A stretch of DNA of 6,570 nt from contig WQZE01000059.1 in assembly GCA_009780875.1 (NCBI GenBank), positions 1 through 6,570 of the forward strand. Direction: 5' to 3'. The DNA is from Bacillota bacterium. GTDB taxonomy: Bacteria > Bacillota > Clostridia > Christensenellales > Pumilibacteraceae. Under the pieces are notes generated by a model. That model searched no databases. It was not told where the DNA came from and was given only the letters and a program-made list of their open reading frames with translations. Both the position numbers and the translations under genes were made by a program. Positions 1-6,432 of this stretch are shown here, piece by piece (position 1 is the stretch's first letter; each line of letters begins with the position of its first letter).

Positions 1-362
1 AAGACAACAATCAAAAACTCCTTTTGACTGTACTCTCTCACAATTTTGTGTATCTTTTTGACAAACACACAGGTTGCATCTACGACCGTCAAGTTTTTTT
101 GTTGTGCTTTGGCATACTCCGCCTGCCCCACACCGTGGGCTCTCAACACAACGGTAGCACTCTTTGGCACACTATCAAGACTCTCCACGGTTTGCAAACC
201 TTTGGCGTGCAGTCCCCTTGTCACGCTTTGGTTGTGAATAATCTCCCCCAAGCAATACACACCTGTGCACCCCTGATTGGCTTGCAAAGCGGTCTCTGCG
301 GCATCCACCGCTTTTTGCACGCCAAAACAAAAACCACTTTTGTTGTCCAAAATAATTCGCAT
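1..362 (-). CDS. ispH: 4-hydroxy-3-methylbut-2-enyl diphosphate reductase (IspH/LytB), N-terminal part, cut by window edge
   Basis: IspH reduces HMBPP to isopentenyl and dimethylallyl diphosphate, the last step of the MEP isoprenoid pathway, using a [4Fe-4S] cluster in the cytoplasm. I translated 120 codons by hand; the rest lies beyond position 1. The protein starts MRIILDNKSGFCFGV, the usual N-terminus. Cluster ligands C12 (GFCFGV) and C98 (DATC), and the substrate-binding histidines H43 (EIIHN) and H76 (RAHGVG), are all in place. FVKKIH after C98 matches clostridial-type IspH. One oddity is that the residue after C98 is Val, where the family usually has Pro. The start at 362 is chosen because AAGGGG lies just upstream and the protein then begins at the family's normal position; an in-frame ATG at 389 has no ribosome binding site. 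The stop of the GtrA-like gene is 56 bp upstream. In some Clostridia IspH is fused to ribosomal protein S1, which cannot be judged here. Confidence 0.95.
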   Translation of the reverse strand, partial: MRIILDNKSGFCFGVQKAVDAAETALQANQGCTGVYCLGEIIHNQSVTRGLHAKGLQTVESLDSVPKSATVVLRAHGVGQAEYAKAQQKNLTVVDATCVFVKKIHKIVREYSQKEFLIVV

Positions 363-366
363 TGTT

Positions 367-372
367 CCCCTT
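367..372 (-). promoter_or_regulatory. Ribosome binding site of ispH
   Basis: On the minus strand AAGGGG is followed by four bases (AACA) and then the ATG at 362. It decides between this start and an in-frame ATG at 389, which would add nine residues and has only an A-rich stretch upstream. The spacing is slightly short but workable. The rest of the 56-bp gap (363-418) shows no convincing promoter or terminator hairpin, so ispH is probably read through from the upstream genes. Confidence 0.6.
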
Positions 373-418
373 TTCTCCCAAGCACCCATTTTTGTTTTTT
401 GACTAGGCAATACCCAAC

Positions 419-1294
419 TCACAAATCTTGTGGCTCTTGGCAATCCATTTGTTGTTGGATTTGTTTTTGAAAATCTTGCCAAAACGACTTTTGGGACGGC
501 TTTGCTTGTGCAAATTTTTGACACGCCTTGGCATACGCAAATTGCTGTTGAACCTTGTTTTTGTGTGCCACCTTGGCTTTTTGCTTTTGACTCTCTGCCT
601 TTGCTTTGTCGTACCTACTCAACCATCCGTGCAATTTTTTTTGCAAGACGCACTCATTGTGGGTGCCTCGTTTGCACGACAATTTGACAAGCCTTTTGCC
701 AATTTTTTGCTCACTCCAAAATATATGCAAAAAAACAAAATAATACACCACCGTTTGCACAACCCCCATCACACCCACGGTCAACAACACAAATACAAAG
801 GGGGGCAAATATACCACCGCCAAAGGCAACCACAGATTGTTGAGTGCACTCATCAAAAGGGTGACCACCAAAAACCCCACAAAATATGCAAAAATCTCCG
901 TGCCTACTTTGCCGTGAGACTTGAACACAATTTTGCGTTGCAACGGATAGTTGACCACTTGTGCAACGAGTACGGCAATCTCCACCGCCAAAAAATAACC
1001 GAGACCGCCGCCAACGACCGGACCTTGCGTATCTTTGACCACCTCATAGCCAACCAGTGCCCAACAATACTGTTTGCCAAAAATCGTATACAAGGGCACT
1101 TTGGGGAAAACAAACTCTATGCCCCGTGCCTCATAAAACCAGCCAATTTGTGGCAAGAATGCCACCAACACAAATTGCACCACCGTTGCTATCAGACTGA
1201 CCAACAAAAACAACACCATCTTTTGGAGGGTGGCTGCGAGCCGTGGTCTCTTGGCGTACAGGACACCATACCAGAACACAAGATTTTTTAGCAT
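419..1294 (-). CDS. GtrA-family membrane protein with long basic C-terminal tail
   Basis: The protein has 291 residues. GtrA-family proteins are small four-helix membrane proteins linked to moving or handling polyprenyl-linked sugars during cell-surface polysaccharide synthesis; the substrate here is unknown. Hydrophobic segments lie at about 26-48, 98-118, 135-157 and 166-192. The stretch NYPLQRKIVF (115-124), just after the second helix, matches the usual GtrA Asn...Arg...Val-Phe signature. The loop between helices 1 and 2 is long (about 49-97). Residues 195-291 form a hydrophilic tail rich in Lys, Gln and Ala, about a third of the protein; the family core is usually only about 120-170 residues. 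The ATG at 1294 overlaps the end of the GH3 gene by 7 bp and is preceded by GGAGGA at ideal spacing, so translation is probably coupled. The frame stays open upstream to 1390 inside the GH3 gene, but that part lacks a comparable start site. Family assignment is good; role is inferred. Confidence 0.82.
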   Translation of the reverse strand: MLKNLVFWYGVLYAKRPRLAATLQKMVLFLLVSLIATVVQFVLVAFLPQIGWFYEARGIEFVFPKVPLYTIFGKQYCWALVGYEVVKDTQGPVVGGGLGYFLAVEIAVLVAQVVNYPLQRKIVFKSHGKVGTEIFAYFVGFLVVTLLMSALNNLWLPLAVVYLPPFVFVLLTVGVMGVVQTVVYYFVFLHIFWSEQKIGKRLVKLSCKRGTHNECVLQKKLHGWLSRYDKAKAESQKQKAKVAHKNKVQQQFAYAKACQKFAQAKPSQKSFWQDFQKQIQQQMDCQEPQDL

Positions 1295-3741
1295 ATTGTG
1301 TCCTCCACAGCCTTTGCTCGCTTGTCTCTTTTGGCTTGTCGTTTGGCTTTTGTATACTTGCGTAGCCCTGCAAAAAAATGCCCATTGCACGCTTGCACAA
1401 TCCCCTCCATCATTGCAACGGTCACCCTGCCGCCGCTAAACACCACGAGGTTTCGCAAAGGCAATTCATAGGCTCCCATCAATATCAAATTGGCGATTCT
1501 TTTTTTGCCCAAAATTTTGCACACACGGACAGCACACCTCACAAGACCTGCCACAAACCTACCAAACCAACCTTTTGCATACCTGAGCATTTTGATACTG
1601 GTCTCACTGTCCACTCGCAAATACTTTTTGCCAAACCAAAAAAAATTCCTACCCACAAAGGCGTACGCACGAGGGGGGAGCGGGCTTGCCAGCAAGGCTT
1701 GGTACTCCGCTTCGGTCACTCTATCCACTTTGCCCAAATAATAATTTTGCAAAGACTCCACACGCTGTGGGCTTTGTGGGAGCGTGGACGCAATCCGTAC
1801 GGTCTCACCAAATACAATGTCTAGGCTACTAATACCTAGTTCCACCAAGTACTCTCCGCCCGCCCATTGCCAAGCATCCGTATCACTGTCAAAAAAAGCA
1901 AAGTCTTGTTGGGTCAGTGTGAGTTGCACCTTTTGTTGGCTCTTGGGCTTGACCCAAATTTTTTCAAAGTTTTTGAGCACCCTTTTGCCACCCCAAATAC
2001 AATCTGGCTGTGACACATAGACCTGCAACACTTGGCTCCCCTCCATTTCACTCTGATTGACCACCTCACAACCAATGACCCACCTATCCCCTTGTTGCAA
2101 AAGCGAAACATCGCCCACCACCAAGTCTGCATAACCAAGTCCGCTTCCAAAGGCATACTTGGGCGTGAGCCCTCTTGTCACAAAGTACCTATACCCAACA
2201 AACAAAGCCTCTCTGTACTCCGCTGTCCGCTGACGCCCAGGATAATATGCAAAGTTGGGGTACTCCAAAAGGCTCCCCGCAAAAGTCTCCGCAAGCCTTC
2301 CGCTTGGATTGGTCACTCCCGCCAAAATATCCAAGACAGCCTGTGCACCACCTTGCCCACAAAACCCTGTGTACAAAAGGGCATCCACGCCCTCATCCCA
2401 ACTCGTGTCCACCGCCCCGCTAGACGACAGCACAACCACTACGGACTTGCCCGCTTTTTTGCACCGACGCAAAAGGTTGGTCTGGTGCTTGGGCAGACAA
2501 AAACTTGCTTTGTCAATGCCCTCCACGCAAGTCAAGTCGGTGTCCCCCACAAAGCACACCACCACATCCGCTTTTTTTGCTTTTTTGCAAAACCGTTTGG
2601 CACAAGCCACAACTTGCCAATCATACTCCGCACATAGGTCTGCAATCGTGTCCACCTTGCACGCATTGACTTGGGAGGAGCCACCGCCTTGGATTTGTGG
2701 TTGCGACACAAAAGGACCCACAAAGGCAACTTTGACGCCACCTTTGAGAGGCAACCGCTGGTTTGTGTTTTTGAGAAGCACCACACTTTGACTCGCAATT
2801 TTTGCGGCAAGTCTATGTTGTTGTTCAAAGTCAACGGTCTCGTGTTCTTGTGTTGGCTCTTTATGCTTTTGTTGACTTGTCTTGCACGAGAGTGTTCGTG
2901 CTACACTTGTCGCAATCTCCTCTTTGGAGAGTTTGCCCTCTGTGACCGCCTTTTGCAAAGCGTGGTCATAGGCCCCAAACGAGTGTGGCATTTGCAAGTC
3001 ACTCCCCGCTTTGAGTGCCTCCACAGCGTCTACGCAACCACCCCAATCCGACACCACCATTCCTTGATGCCCAAACCTGCCACGCAAAACATCGGTCAAC
3101 AAATACTTGCTTTGATTGACATACTCGCTGTTGATTTGGTTATAACTACTCATCACCGCTTGGGGCTTGCCTATTTGGATGGCAAGTTCAAACGGTCGCA
3201 AATACATTTCGTGCAGCGTACGCTTGTCCACCACGCTGTTGCTGGTCATCCTACTGGTCTCTTGATTGTTGCACGCAAAGTGTTTGAGACACGCACCCAC
3301 TCCTACGCTTTGGAGTCCCCTACAATACGCCCCACCCAAATGCCCACTGACCGTTGGGTCCTCACTAAAATACTCAAAATTGCGTCCGCCCAAGGGGTTC
3401 CTTTTGATATTGACCCCAGGTCCTAGCAAGATATCTACACCATAGTACCTTGCCTCTTTGCCAAGAGCACGCCCCATCTCCTGTGCCAATGCTTTGTCCC
3501 AACTGCACGCAAGTACGGTAGCCGTAGGAAAACAAGTTGCACGCACGCTGGCACCAATCCCCAAATGGTCGGTCGCTTTGTCTTGTTTGCGTATGCCGTG
3601 CGGTCCATCAGAAAGCAACAAGGAATCTGCCAAAAGATTGCCCTCGCTATCAGTCACTTGGGCGGTATGCCAAAAATCAACCCCACTACACAAGCGAGTC
3701 AGCGTTTGCAAATCCAATTTTTCAAGTTGCTTTTTCACCAT
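1288..3741 (-). CDS. Glycoside hydrolase family 3 enzyme (beta-glucosidase-like)
   Basis: The product has 817 residues. It is a retaining exo-beta-glycosidase of family GH3 that would release terminal sugars, probably glucose or xylose, from oligosaccharides or glycosides; the exact substrate cannot be read from sequence. No signal peptide is visible, so it is probably cytoplasmic. The N-terminal barrel (about 10-285) holds SDGPHGIR (44-51), GPGVNIKRNPLGGRNFEYFSEDP (as parts at 108-129), KHF (153-155) and the nucleophile D232 in SDWGG. The alpha/beta domain (about 310-535) carries E407 in VEGID, the likely acid/base; the usual Arg after Asp is Lys here. An FnIII-like domain spans about 540-650. 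Residues 660-817 are an extra C-terminal region with ELPLRNL (759-765), SGG and NGHFF, a pattern I know from clostridial GH3 enzymes, ending in a Lys/Arg-rich tail. It has 23 cysteines, suggesting an anaerobe. AAGG lies 4 bases before the ATG and 7 before an immediately following GTG (3738), which might be the real start. trkH ends 21 bp upstream. Confidence 0.95.
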   Translation of the reverse strand: MVKKQLEKLDLQTLTRLCSGVDFWHTAQVTDSEGNLLADSLLLSDGPHGIRKQDKATDHLGIGASVRATCFPTATVLACSWDKALAQEMGRALGKEARYYGVDILLGPGVNIKRNPLGGRNFEYFSEDPTVSGHLGGAYCRGLQSVGVGACLKHFACNNQETSRMTSNSVVDKRTLHEMYLRPFELAIQIGKPQAVMSSYNQINSEYVNQSKYLLTDVLRGRFGHQGMVVSDWGGCVDAVEALKAGSDLQMPHSFGAYDHALQKAVTEGKLSKEEIATSVARTLSCKTSQQKHKEPTQEHETVDFEQQHRLAAKIASQSVVLLKNTNQRLPLKGGVKVAFVGPFVSQPQIQGGGSSQVNACKVDTIADLCAEYDWQVVACAKRFCKKAKKADVVVCFVGDTDLTCVEGIDKASFCLPKHQTNLLRRCKKAGKSVVVVLSSSGAVDTSWDEGVDALLYTGFCGQGGAQAVLDILAGVTNPSGRLAETFAGSLLEYPNFAYYPGRQRTAEYREALFVGYRYFVTRGLTPKYAFGSGLGYADLVVGDVSLLQQGDRWVIGCEVVNQSEMEGSQVLQVYVSQPDCIWGGKRVLKNFEKIWVKPKSQQKVQLTLTQQDFAFFDSDTDAWQWAGGEYLVELGISSLDIVFGETVRIASTLPQSPQRVESLQNYYLGKVDRVTEAEYQALLASPLPPRAYAFVGRNFFWFGKKYLRVDSETSIKMLRYAKGWFGRFVAGLVRCAVRVCKILGKKRIANLILMGAYELPLRNLVVFSGGRVTVAMMEGIVQACNGHFFAGLRKYTKAKRQAKRDKRAKAVEDTIC
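1301..1306 (-). promoter_or_regulatory. Strong ribosome binding site of the GtrA-like gene, inside the GH3 3' end
   Basis: Minus-strand GGAGGA lies six bases before the ATG at 1294, inside the last codons of the GH3 gene. It is the best Shine-Dalgarno match in the window. It fixes the start at 1294 rather than the upstream in-frame ATG at 1390. Together with the 7-bp overlap of the two reading frames it indicates translational coupling. Confidence 0.8.
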
Positions 3742-3753
3742 ATGACCTTGTGT

Positions 3754-3770
3754 TGCAATCGTCTATTGCA
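3754..3770 (-). other. Small stem-loop across the trkH stop codon
   Basis: Minus strand TGCAAT and ATTGCA can pair as a 6-bp stem with a 5-base loop (AGACG). The first arm includes part of the trkH stop region (TAG at 3765-3763), and the GH3 ribosome binding site follows closely. No U-run follows, so it is not a standard intrinsic terminator. It may be chance; it is noted because the other spaced junction downstream of an RCK gene also carries a stem-loop at the stop codon. Confidence 0.3.
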
Positions 3771-5247
3771 CAACCGCCTTTGCCACCTTGTATGTCCCTG
3801 ACTTGCAAAGCCCCAAAAAGGTAATCGCACCAATCAGCACAATATAAATCTCCAACCTACCCAAAAACATTCCCATCATCAACACCCAGAGCGTGCCCGT
3901 ACTCGCCGTGGGTCCCGCAATACCCACAGAGAACCCAGCCCCAGACAAAGCGGAAGCAAACTCAAAGATACCCTCAAAAACGCCCCGTTGCGATGTGGCA
4001 ACCAATATCATTGCACCCACGGCAAAAACTAAAAAGTACAAAATGACAAACCCCGTGGTGTCCATCACCACGCTTTCGTCAATGTCCTGCTCCCCTTGCA
4101 CTCGTGTATAATGGAGACTCTCCACTCTCCTTGCGGGTACCAATTTCTTTTTGATACTGATGAGACCAATACGCAACAACAAATAAAACCGATTGAGTTT
4201 GAGCCCCCCCGCAGTGGAGCCCACACACCCTCCAATCAACATAGCCACAAGCATCACTCCCTGCAAAAAGTAGGGCAAGTCTTGGACCTTTTGCACCACA
4301 AATCCGGTGGTAGACATAGCGGACATCACCCCAAAAACACTGCTCCCAAACGCCACACTTGCCGTCATACTTTGCAAGAGCACAAGCCCACAACACAGGG
4401 CACCGCCTATGAGCAACACGCCCATCAAGCGTATTTCGCTGAGCCCAAAAAACTTGGCAAACTTGCCTTTTGCCAACAACAAAAGAGCAGCAAAGGGAGT
4501 CATCCCCACGAGCATAAACAAACAGGTAACCCCTTGTGCCCACACGCCATAGGTCAAAAGGCTGGTGCTTTTGAGTGCAAAACCGCCCGTGGCAAGCGTG
4601 CAAATGCTTAGATTGATGGCATCAAAAACGGGCACTCCGCACGCCCACAACAACAAAGCATCCACACAAATCAAGCCCACATAGGCGACAAAAATGGTGC
4701 GAACCATCCTTTTGAGATTGGGCATAATATGACTATCACTGTGCCCCTCTGCACTGTACAACAGCATTGCTTGCTTGCCTTTGACAAAAGACAAAATCAC
4801 AATGACAAACCCAAGCCCTCCAAAAAATTGCATAAGTGAGCGATGAAACAAAAAAATGTTGGGCACGGTATCCACATTGAGTACACTAAACCCCGTAGTC
4901 GTCCAACCACTCACGCTCTCAAATAATGCGTGCAAAAATGACATTTTGAGCCCCAATACAAAGGGCAATGCTCCTATCAAAAAACTGCACACCCACAAAG
5001 CAAGCACGACAAGTGCCCCCATTTTGGTAGCCATCGTGGCACGGACTGGCTTGGGTTTGATTTGTTTGGTAAGGAGCCAAACCAAAAATCCGCACGCAAT
5101 CATTCCAAGTCCTGGCAACAAAAAGGCGAACCAATACTTTGCCTCCTGCCTAAAAAAAGGCAAGACAAGCATAGGCAACAACAAAATGATGCCCAGTATA
5201 CCCACGAGCGTACCAAAGTTGAGATTGTTGGTTTTGGTTGTTTTCAT
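3763..5247 (-). CDS. trkH: TrkH/KtrB-family potassium uptake channel subunit
   Basis: The 494-residue protein is the ion-conducting membrane subunit of a Trk/Ktr K+ uptake system, gated by RCK partners encoded immediately upstream. It is built of four M1-P-M2 repeats. The four filter segments are visible: TTTGF (116-120), ATGGF (219-223), STTGF (312-316) and GAGF (436-439), each with its key glycine. Other family marks are RSLMQFFGGLGF (136-147), GGCVGSTAGGLK (339-350) and GRLE (463-466). Length is normal for TrkH and the N-terminus starts right before the first helix. The start at 5247 fits the family, but upstream bases (TTGTCACAAAACAT) hold no Shine-Dalgarno; a stem-loop ends ten bases before the ATG. 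It lies 31 bp after the second RCK gene and 21 bp before GH3. K+ selectivity is expected from the family; TrkH versus KtrB naming cannot be settled by eye. Confidence 0.95.
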   Translation of the reverse strand: MKTTKTNNLNFGTLVGILGIILLLPMLVLPFFRQEAKYWFAFLLPGLGMIACGFLVWLLTKQIKPKPVRATMATKMGALVVLALWVCSFLIGALPFVLGLKMSFLHALFESVSGWTTTGFSVLNVDTVPNIFLFHRSLMQFFGGLGFVIVILSFVKGKQAMLLYSAEGHSDSHIMPNLKRMVRTIFVAYVGLICVDALLLWACGVPVFDAINLSICTLATGGFALKSTSLLTYGVWAQGVTCLFMLVGMTPFAALLLLAKGKFAKFFGLSEIRLMGVLLIGGALCCGLVLLQSMTASVAFGSSVFGVMSAMSTTGFVVQKVQDLPYFLQGVMLVAMLIGGCVGSTAGGLKLNRFYLLLRIGLISIKKKLVPARRVESLHYTRVQGEQDIDESVVMDTTGFVILYFLVFAVGAMILVATSQRGVFEGIFEFASALSGAGFSVGIAGPTASTGTLWVLMMGMFLGRLEIYIVLIGAITFLGLCKSGTYKVAKAVVQ

Positions 5248-5257
5248 ATGTTTTGTG

Positions 5258-5279
5258 ACAAAGCAATCTCTTGCTTTGT
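5258..5279 (-). promoter_or_regulatory. Perfect 9-bp stem-loop between trkA2 and trkH
   Basis: On the minus strand ACAAAGCAA and TTGCTTTGT pair perfectly around a GAGA tetraloop, which is of the stable GNRA class. The first arm begins at the last base of the RCK subunit 2 stop codon (TAA, 5281-5279), and the trkH ATG follows ten bases after the second arm. No U-tract follows, so it is unlikely to stop transcription by itself. It could stabilise one part of the message, act as an RNase or protein site, or modulate trkH translation, which lacks a clear Shine-Dalgarno. The structure is seen; the function is inference. Confidence 0.55.
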
Positions 5280-5968
5280 TATGATTGCAAACTTTTGCCT
5301 GTCAATTGTTTGACAGCTTCTTCTTCGCTATGTTCAAGAGACAGCAACAAAAGAGTGTCACCCTTTTGCAAAACCGTTTGTCCGTTGGGAATGATATTTT
5401 TGCCCTCACGCATCACACACCCTATCAAAGTGTTTTGTGGCAACCGTGTGTCCATCAACCGCTTGCCAATGGCTGGGCTATCATCAAGGAGCGGCACTTG
5501 CAAAATATTGACATCACCAATCTCAGCCACAGAGGATATGTCCTCCATAAAAGCATTTTGCTCCACCACCTTGCCCACAAGCCCCACAGAGGAAACCGCA
5601 AAATCAACGCCCATTTTTTTGAAAAACTCGGCTTTGTTGGGGTCACCTATGATGGCCATCGTCTTTTTGACGCCAAACTTTTTTTTGCAAAGTTCACAAA
5701 TGACCAAGTTGTCCTCATCACAGTGCGTCAATGCGACCGCCAAATTGGCACCGTAGGCGTCCGCATCGGCAAGCACATACGGTCTTGTCCCTTCACCAAA
5801 AACGGCATTGACACCTTTGAGCGTAGCCAACTCTTTGCACTGTGCGTAGTTGTCGTTGACCATTGTCACTTTGTAATTTTTTTTTGCAAAAATCTCTTGC
5901 AATGCCCTGGCTCTTTGGTAGCCACCAATCAACAAGACACGCTTTTTTGCAAGCCTACCACTCGCCAT
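5279..5968 (-). CDS. TrkA-like RCK subunit 2 (degenerate Rossmann domain plus RCK_C domain)
   Basis: The 229-residue cytoplasmic protein is a regulatory subunit expected to sit under the TrkH channel. An RCK_N (Rossmann) domain spans about 9-140 and an RCK_C domain about 148-222. The RCK_N fold is clear from ALTHCDEDNLVICELCKKKFGVKK (as parts at 79-102) and GVDFAVSS (120-127), but the dinucleotide-binding glycine motif is degenerate: GGYQRA (15-20) replaces GxGxxG, and VNDN replaces the usual strand-2 acidic residue with Asn. It may bind nucleotide weakly or not at all, and act as a structural partner of subunit 1. The start at 5968 was chosen because GAGG lies six bases upstream and the protein then begins just before the first beta strand; the frame is open to 6142, but that extension lies over subunit 1 and looks like no protein. 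It overlaps subunit 1 by 14 bp in a different frame and precedes trkH by 31 bp. Confidence 0.9.
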   Translation of the reverse strand: MASGRLAKKRVLLIGGYQRARALQEIFAKKNYKVTMVNDNYAQCKELATLKGVNAVFGEGTRPYVLADADAYGANLAVALTHCDEDNLVICELCKKKFGVKKTMAIIGDPNKAEFFKKMGVDFAVSSVGLVGKVVEQNAFMEDISSVAEIGDVNILQVPLLDDSPAIGKRLMDTRLPQNTLIGCVMREGKNIIPNGQTVLQKGDTLLLLSLEHSEEEAVKQLTGKSLQS

Positions 5969-6404
5969 CTTGCACCTCACCCATAGGCATATTGACATAG
6001 TTTGTGTAAATCTCTCGTTGCATAATCTCAGACGGACACACCACCTCAATCCCCTGCCCCTCAAACAGACACACTTTGCCAGAGTCTTGCAATCTTGCCA
6101 CCACCCTAGCACCCACAAACAAGTACCGCACCATTTGTGCAATCATAATATTGAGGTTTTCGTTGCTTGTCAAACAAAACACGGTAGTGTCCGCATCAAT
6201 GGGCAGTGCGTTGGCTATGTGCATATCCGTTGCATTGGCGGCTTGTGTCATCCCACCAAAGGATTGTGGCAAACGCCGAAAACTATCCGCACTCTTGTCC
6301 ACGACGGTGACCATTGCCCCTTTTTCGCTCAACGTGCCCGCAATGGCAGAACCCAATCGCCCGCACCCTATCACTACTATTTTTGTATTTTTTTGTTTGC
6401 CCAT
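5955..6404 (-). CDS. TrkA-like RCK subunit 1 (NAD(H)-binding Rossmann domain only)
   Basis: This 149-residue cytoplasmic protein is a TrkA_N/RCK_N domain with little else. The Rossmann motif GCGRLG (13-18) is intact, and D36 at the end of strand 2 (VVDK) fits NAD(H) preference. LTSNENLNIMIAQ (78-90) and ARLQDS (103-108) match the later part of the fold. The RCK_C domain normally following RCK_N is missing: the protein ends about 20 residues after the Rossmann core. E. coli TrkA has two RCK_N-RCK_C units in one chain of about 458 residues; here the equivalent seems split into N1 and N2-C2, with C1 absent. The start at 6404 is firm: AAAAGG lies nine bases upstream, an in-frame TGA lies two codons upstream, and the protein begins at the first strand. 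It is the first gene of the run; upstream is a repeat array. Confidence 0.9.
   Translation of the reverse strand: MGKQKNTKIVVIGCGRLGSAIAGTLSEKGAMVTVVDKSADSFRRLPQSFGGMTQAANATDMHIANALPIDADTTVFCLTSNENLNIMIAQMVRYLFVGARVVARLQDSGKVCLFEGQGIEVVCPSEIMQREIYTNYVNMPMGEVQDGEW
5973..5981 (-). promoter_or_regulatory. Ribosome binding site of RCK subunit 2
   Basis: Minus-strand GGTGAGGTG, with GAGG six bases before the ATG at 5968, lies inside the 3' end of the RCK subunit 1 gene. It supports independent, coupled initiation of subunit 2 and argues against reading the two genes as one product joined by a frameshift. It also rules against the longer start at 6142. Confidence 0.7.
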
Positions 6405-6409
6405 ATATC

Positions 6410-6427
6410 ATTACCTTTTCGCACCAA
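6410..6427. repeat. Probable decayed copy of the 18-bp repeat
   Basis: Laid against the plus-strand repeat unit, these 18 bases match at 11 positions, including TACC and TCGCACC in the correct relative places. The three middle bases differ (TTT instead of GCA), and that change creates the AAAAGG ribosome binding site on the minus strand. It is offset five bases from the register of the perfect array, so relatedness is suggestive, not certain. Confidence 0.4.
6414..6419 (-). promoter_or_regulatory. Ribosome binding site of RCK subunit 1
   Basis: Minus-strand AAAAGG is followed by nine bases (TAATGATAT) and the ATG at 6404. The TGA inside the spacer is in frame with the gene and closes it upstream. 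The site lies within what appears to be a decayed copy of the neighbouring 18-bp repeat. No confident -10/-35 pair is visible in 6405-6432. Confidence 0.6.
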
Positions 6428-6432
6428 ACGCT

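Noticed and set aside
175..381. 68-codon open frame on the minus strand overlapping ispH
   Set aside because: It is an out-of-frame shadow of ispH and has no family resemblance.
24..470. 148-codon open frame on the plus strand
   Set aside because: It is antisense to ispH, whose minus-strand translation has all the IspH motifs.
428..1291. 287-codon open frame on the plus strand
   Set aside because: It lies almost exactly antisense to the GtrA-like gene, which has clear family signatures and a strong ribosome binding site. The plus-strand translation is full of His, Gln, Asn and Pro and resembles no family.
2671..3426. 251-codon open frame on the plus strand
   Set aside because: It is antisense to the conserved catalytic part of the GH3 gene and results from the rarity of stop-complement codons in a G/T-rich coding strand.
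5258..5279. Intrinsic terminator between trkA2 and trkH
   Set aside because: The stem is perfect but AT-rich, and neither strand has a U-tract after it; the genes form an obvious functional operon.
5969..6142. Upstream extension of RCK subunit 2
   Set aside because: The 58 added residues are Cys/Trp/Arg-rich, overlap subunit 1 out of frame, and have no resemblance to RCK proteins; a good ribosome binding site supports the start at 5968.
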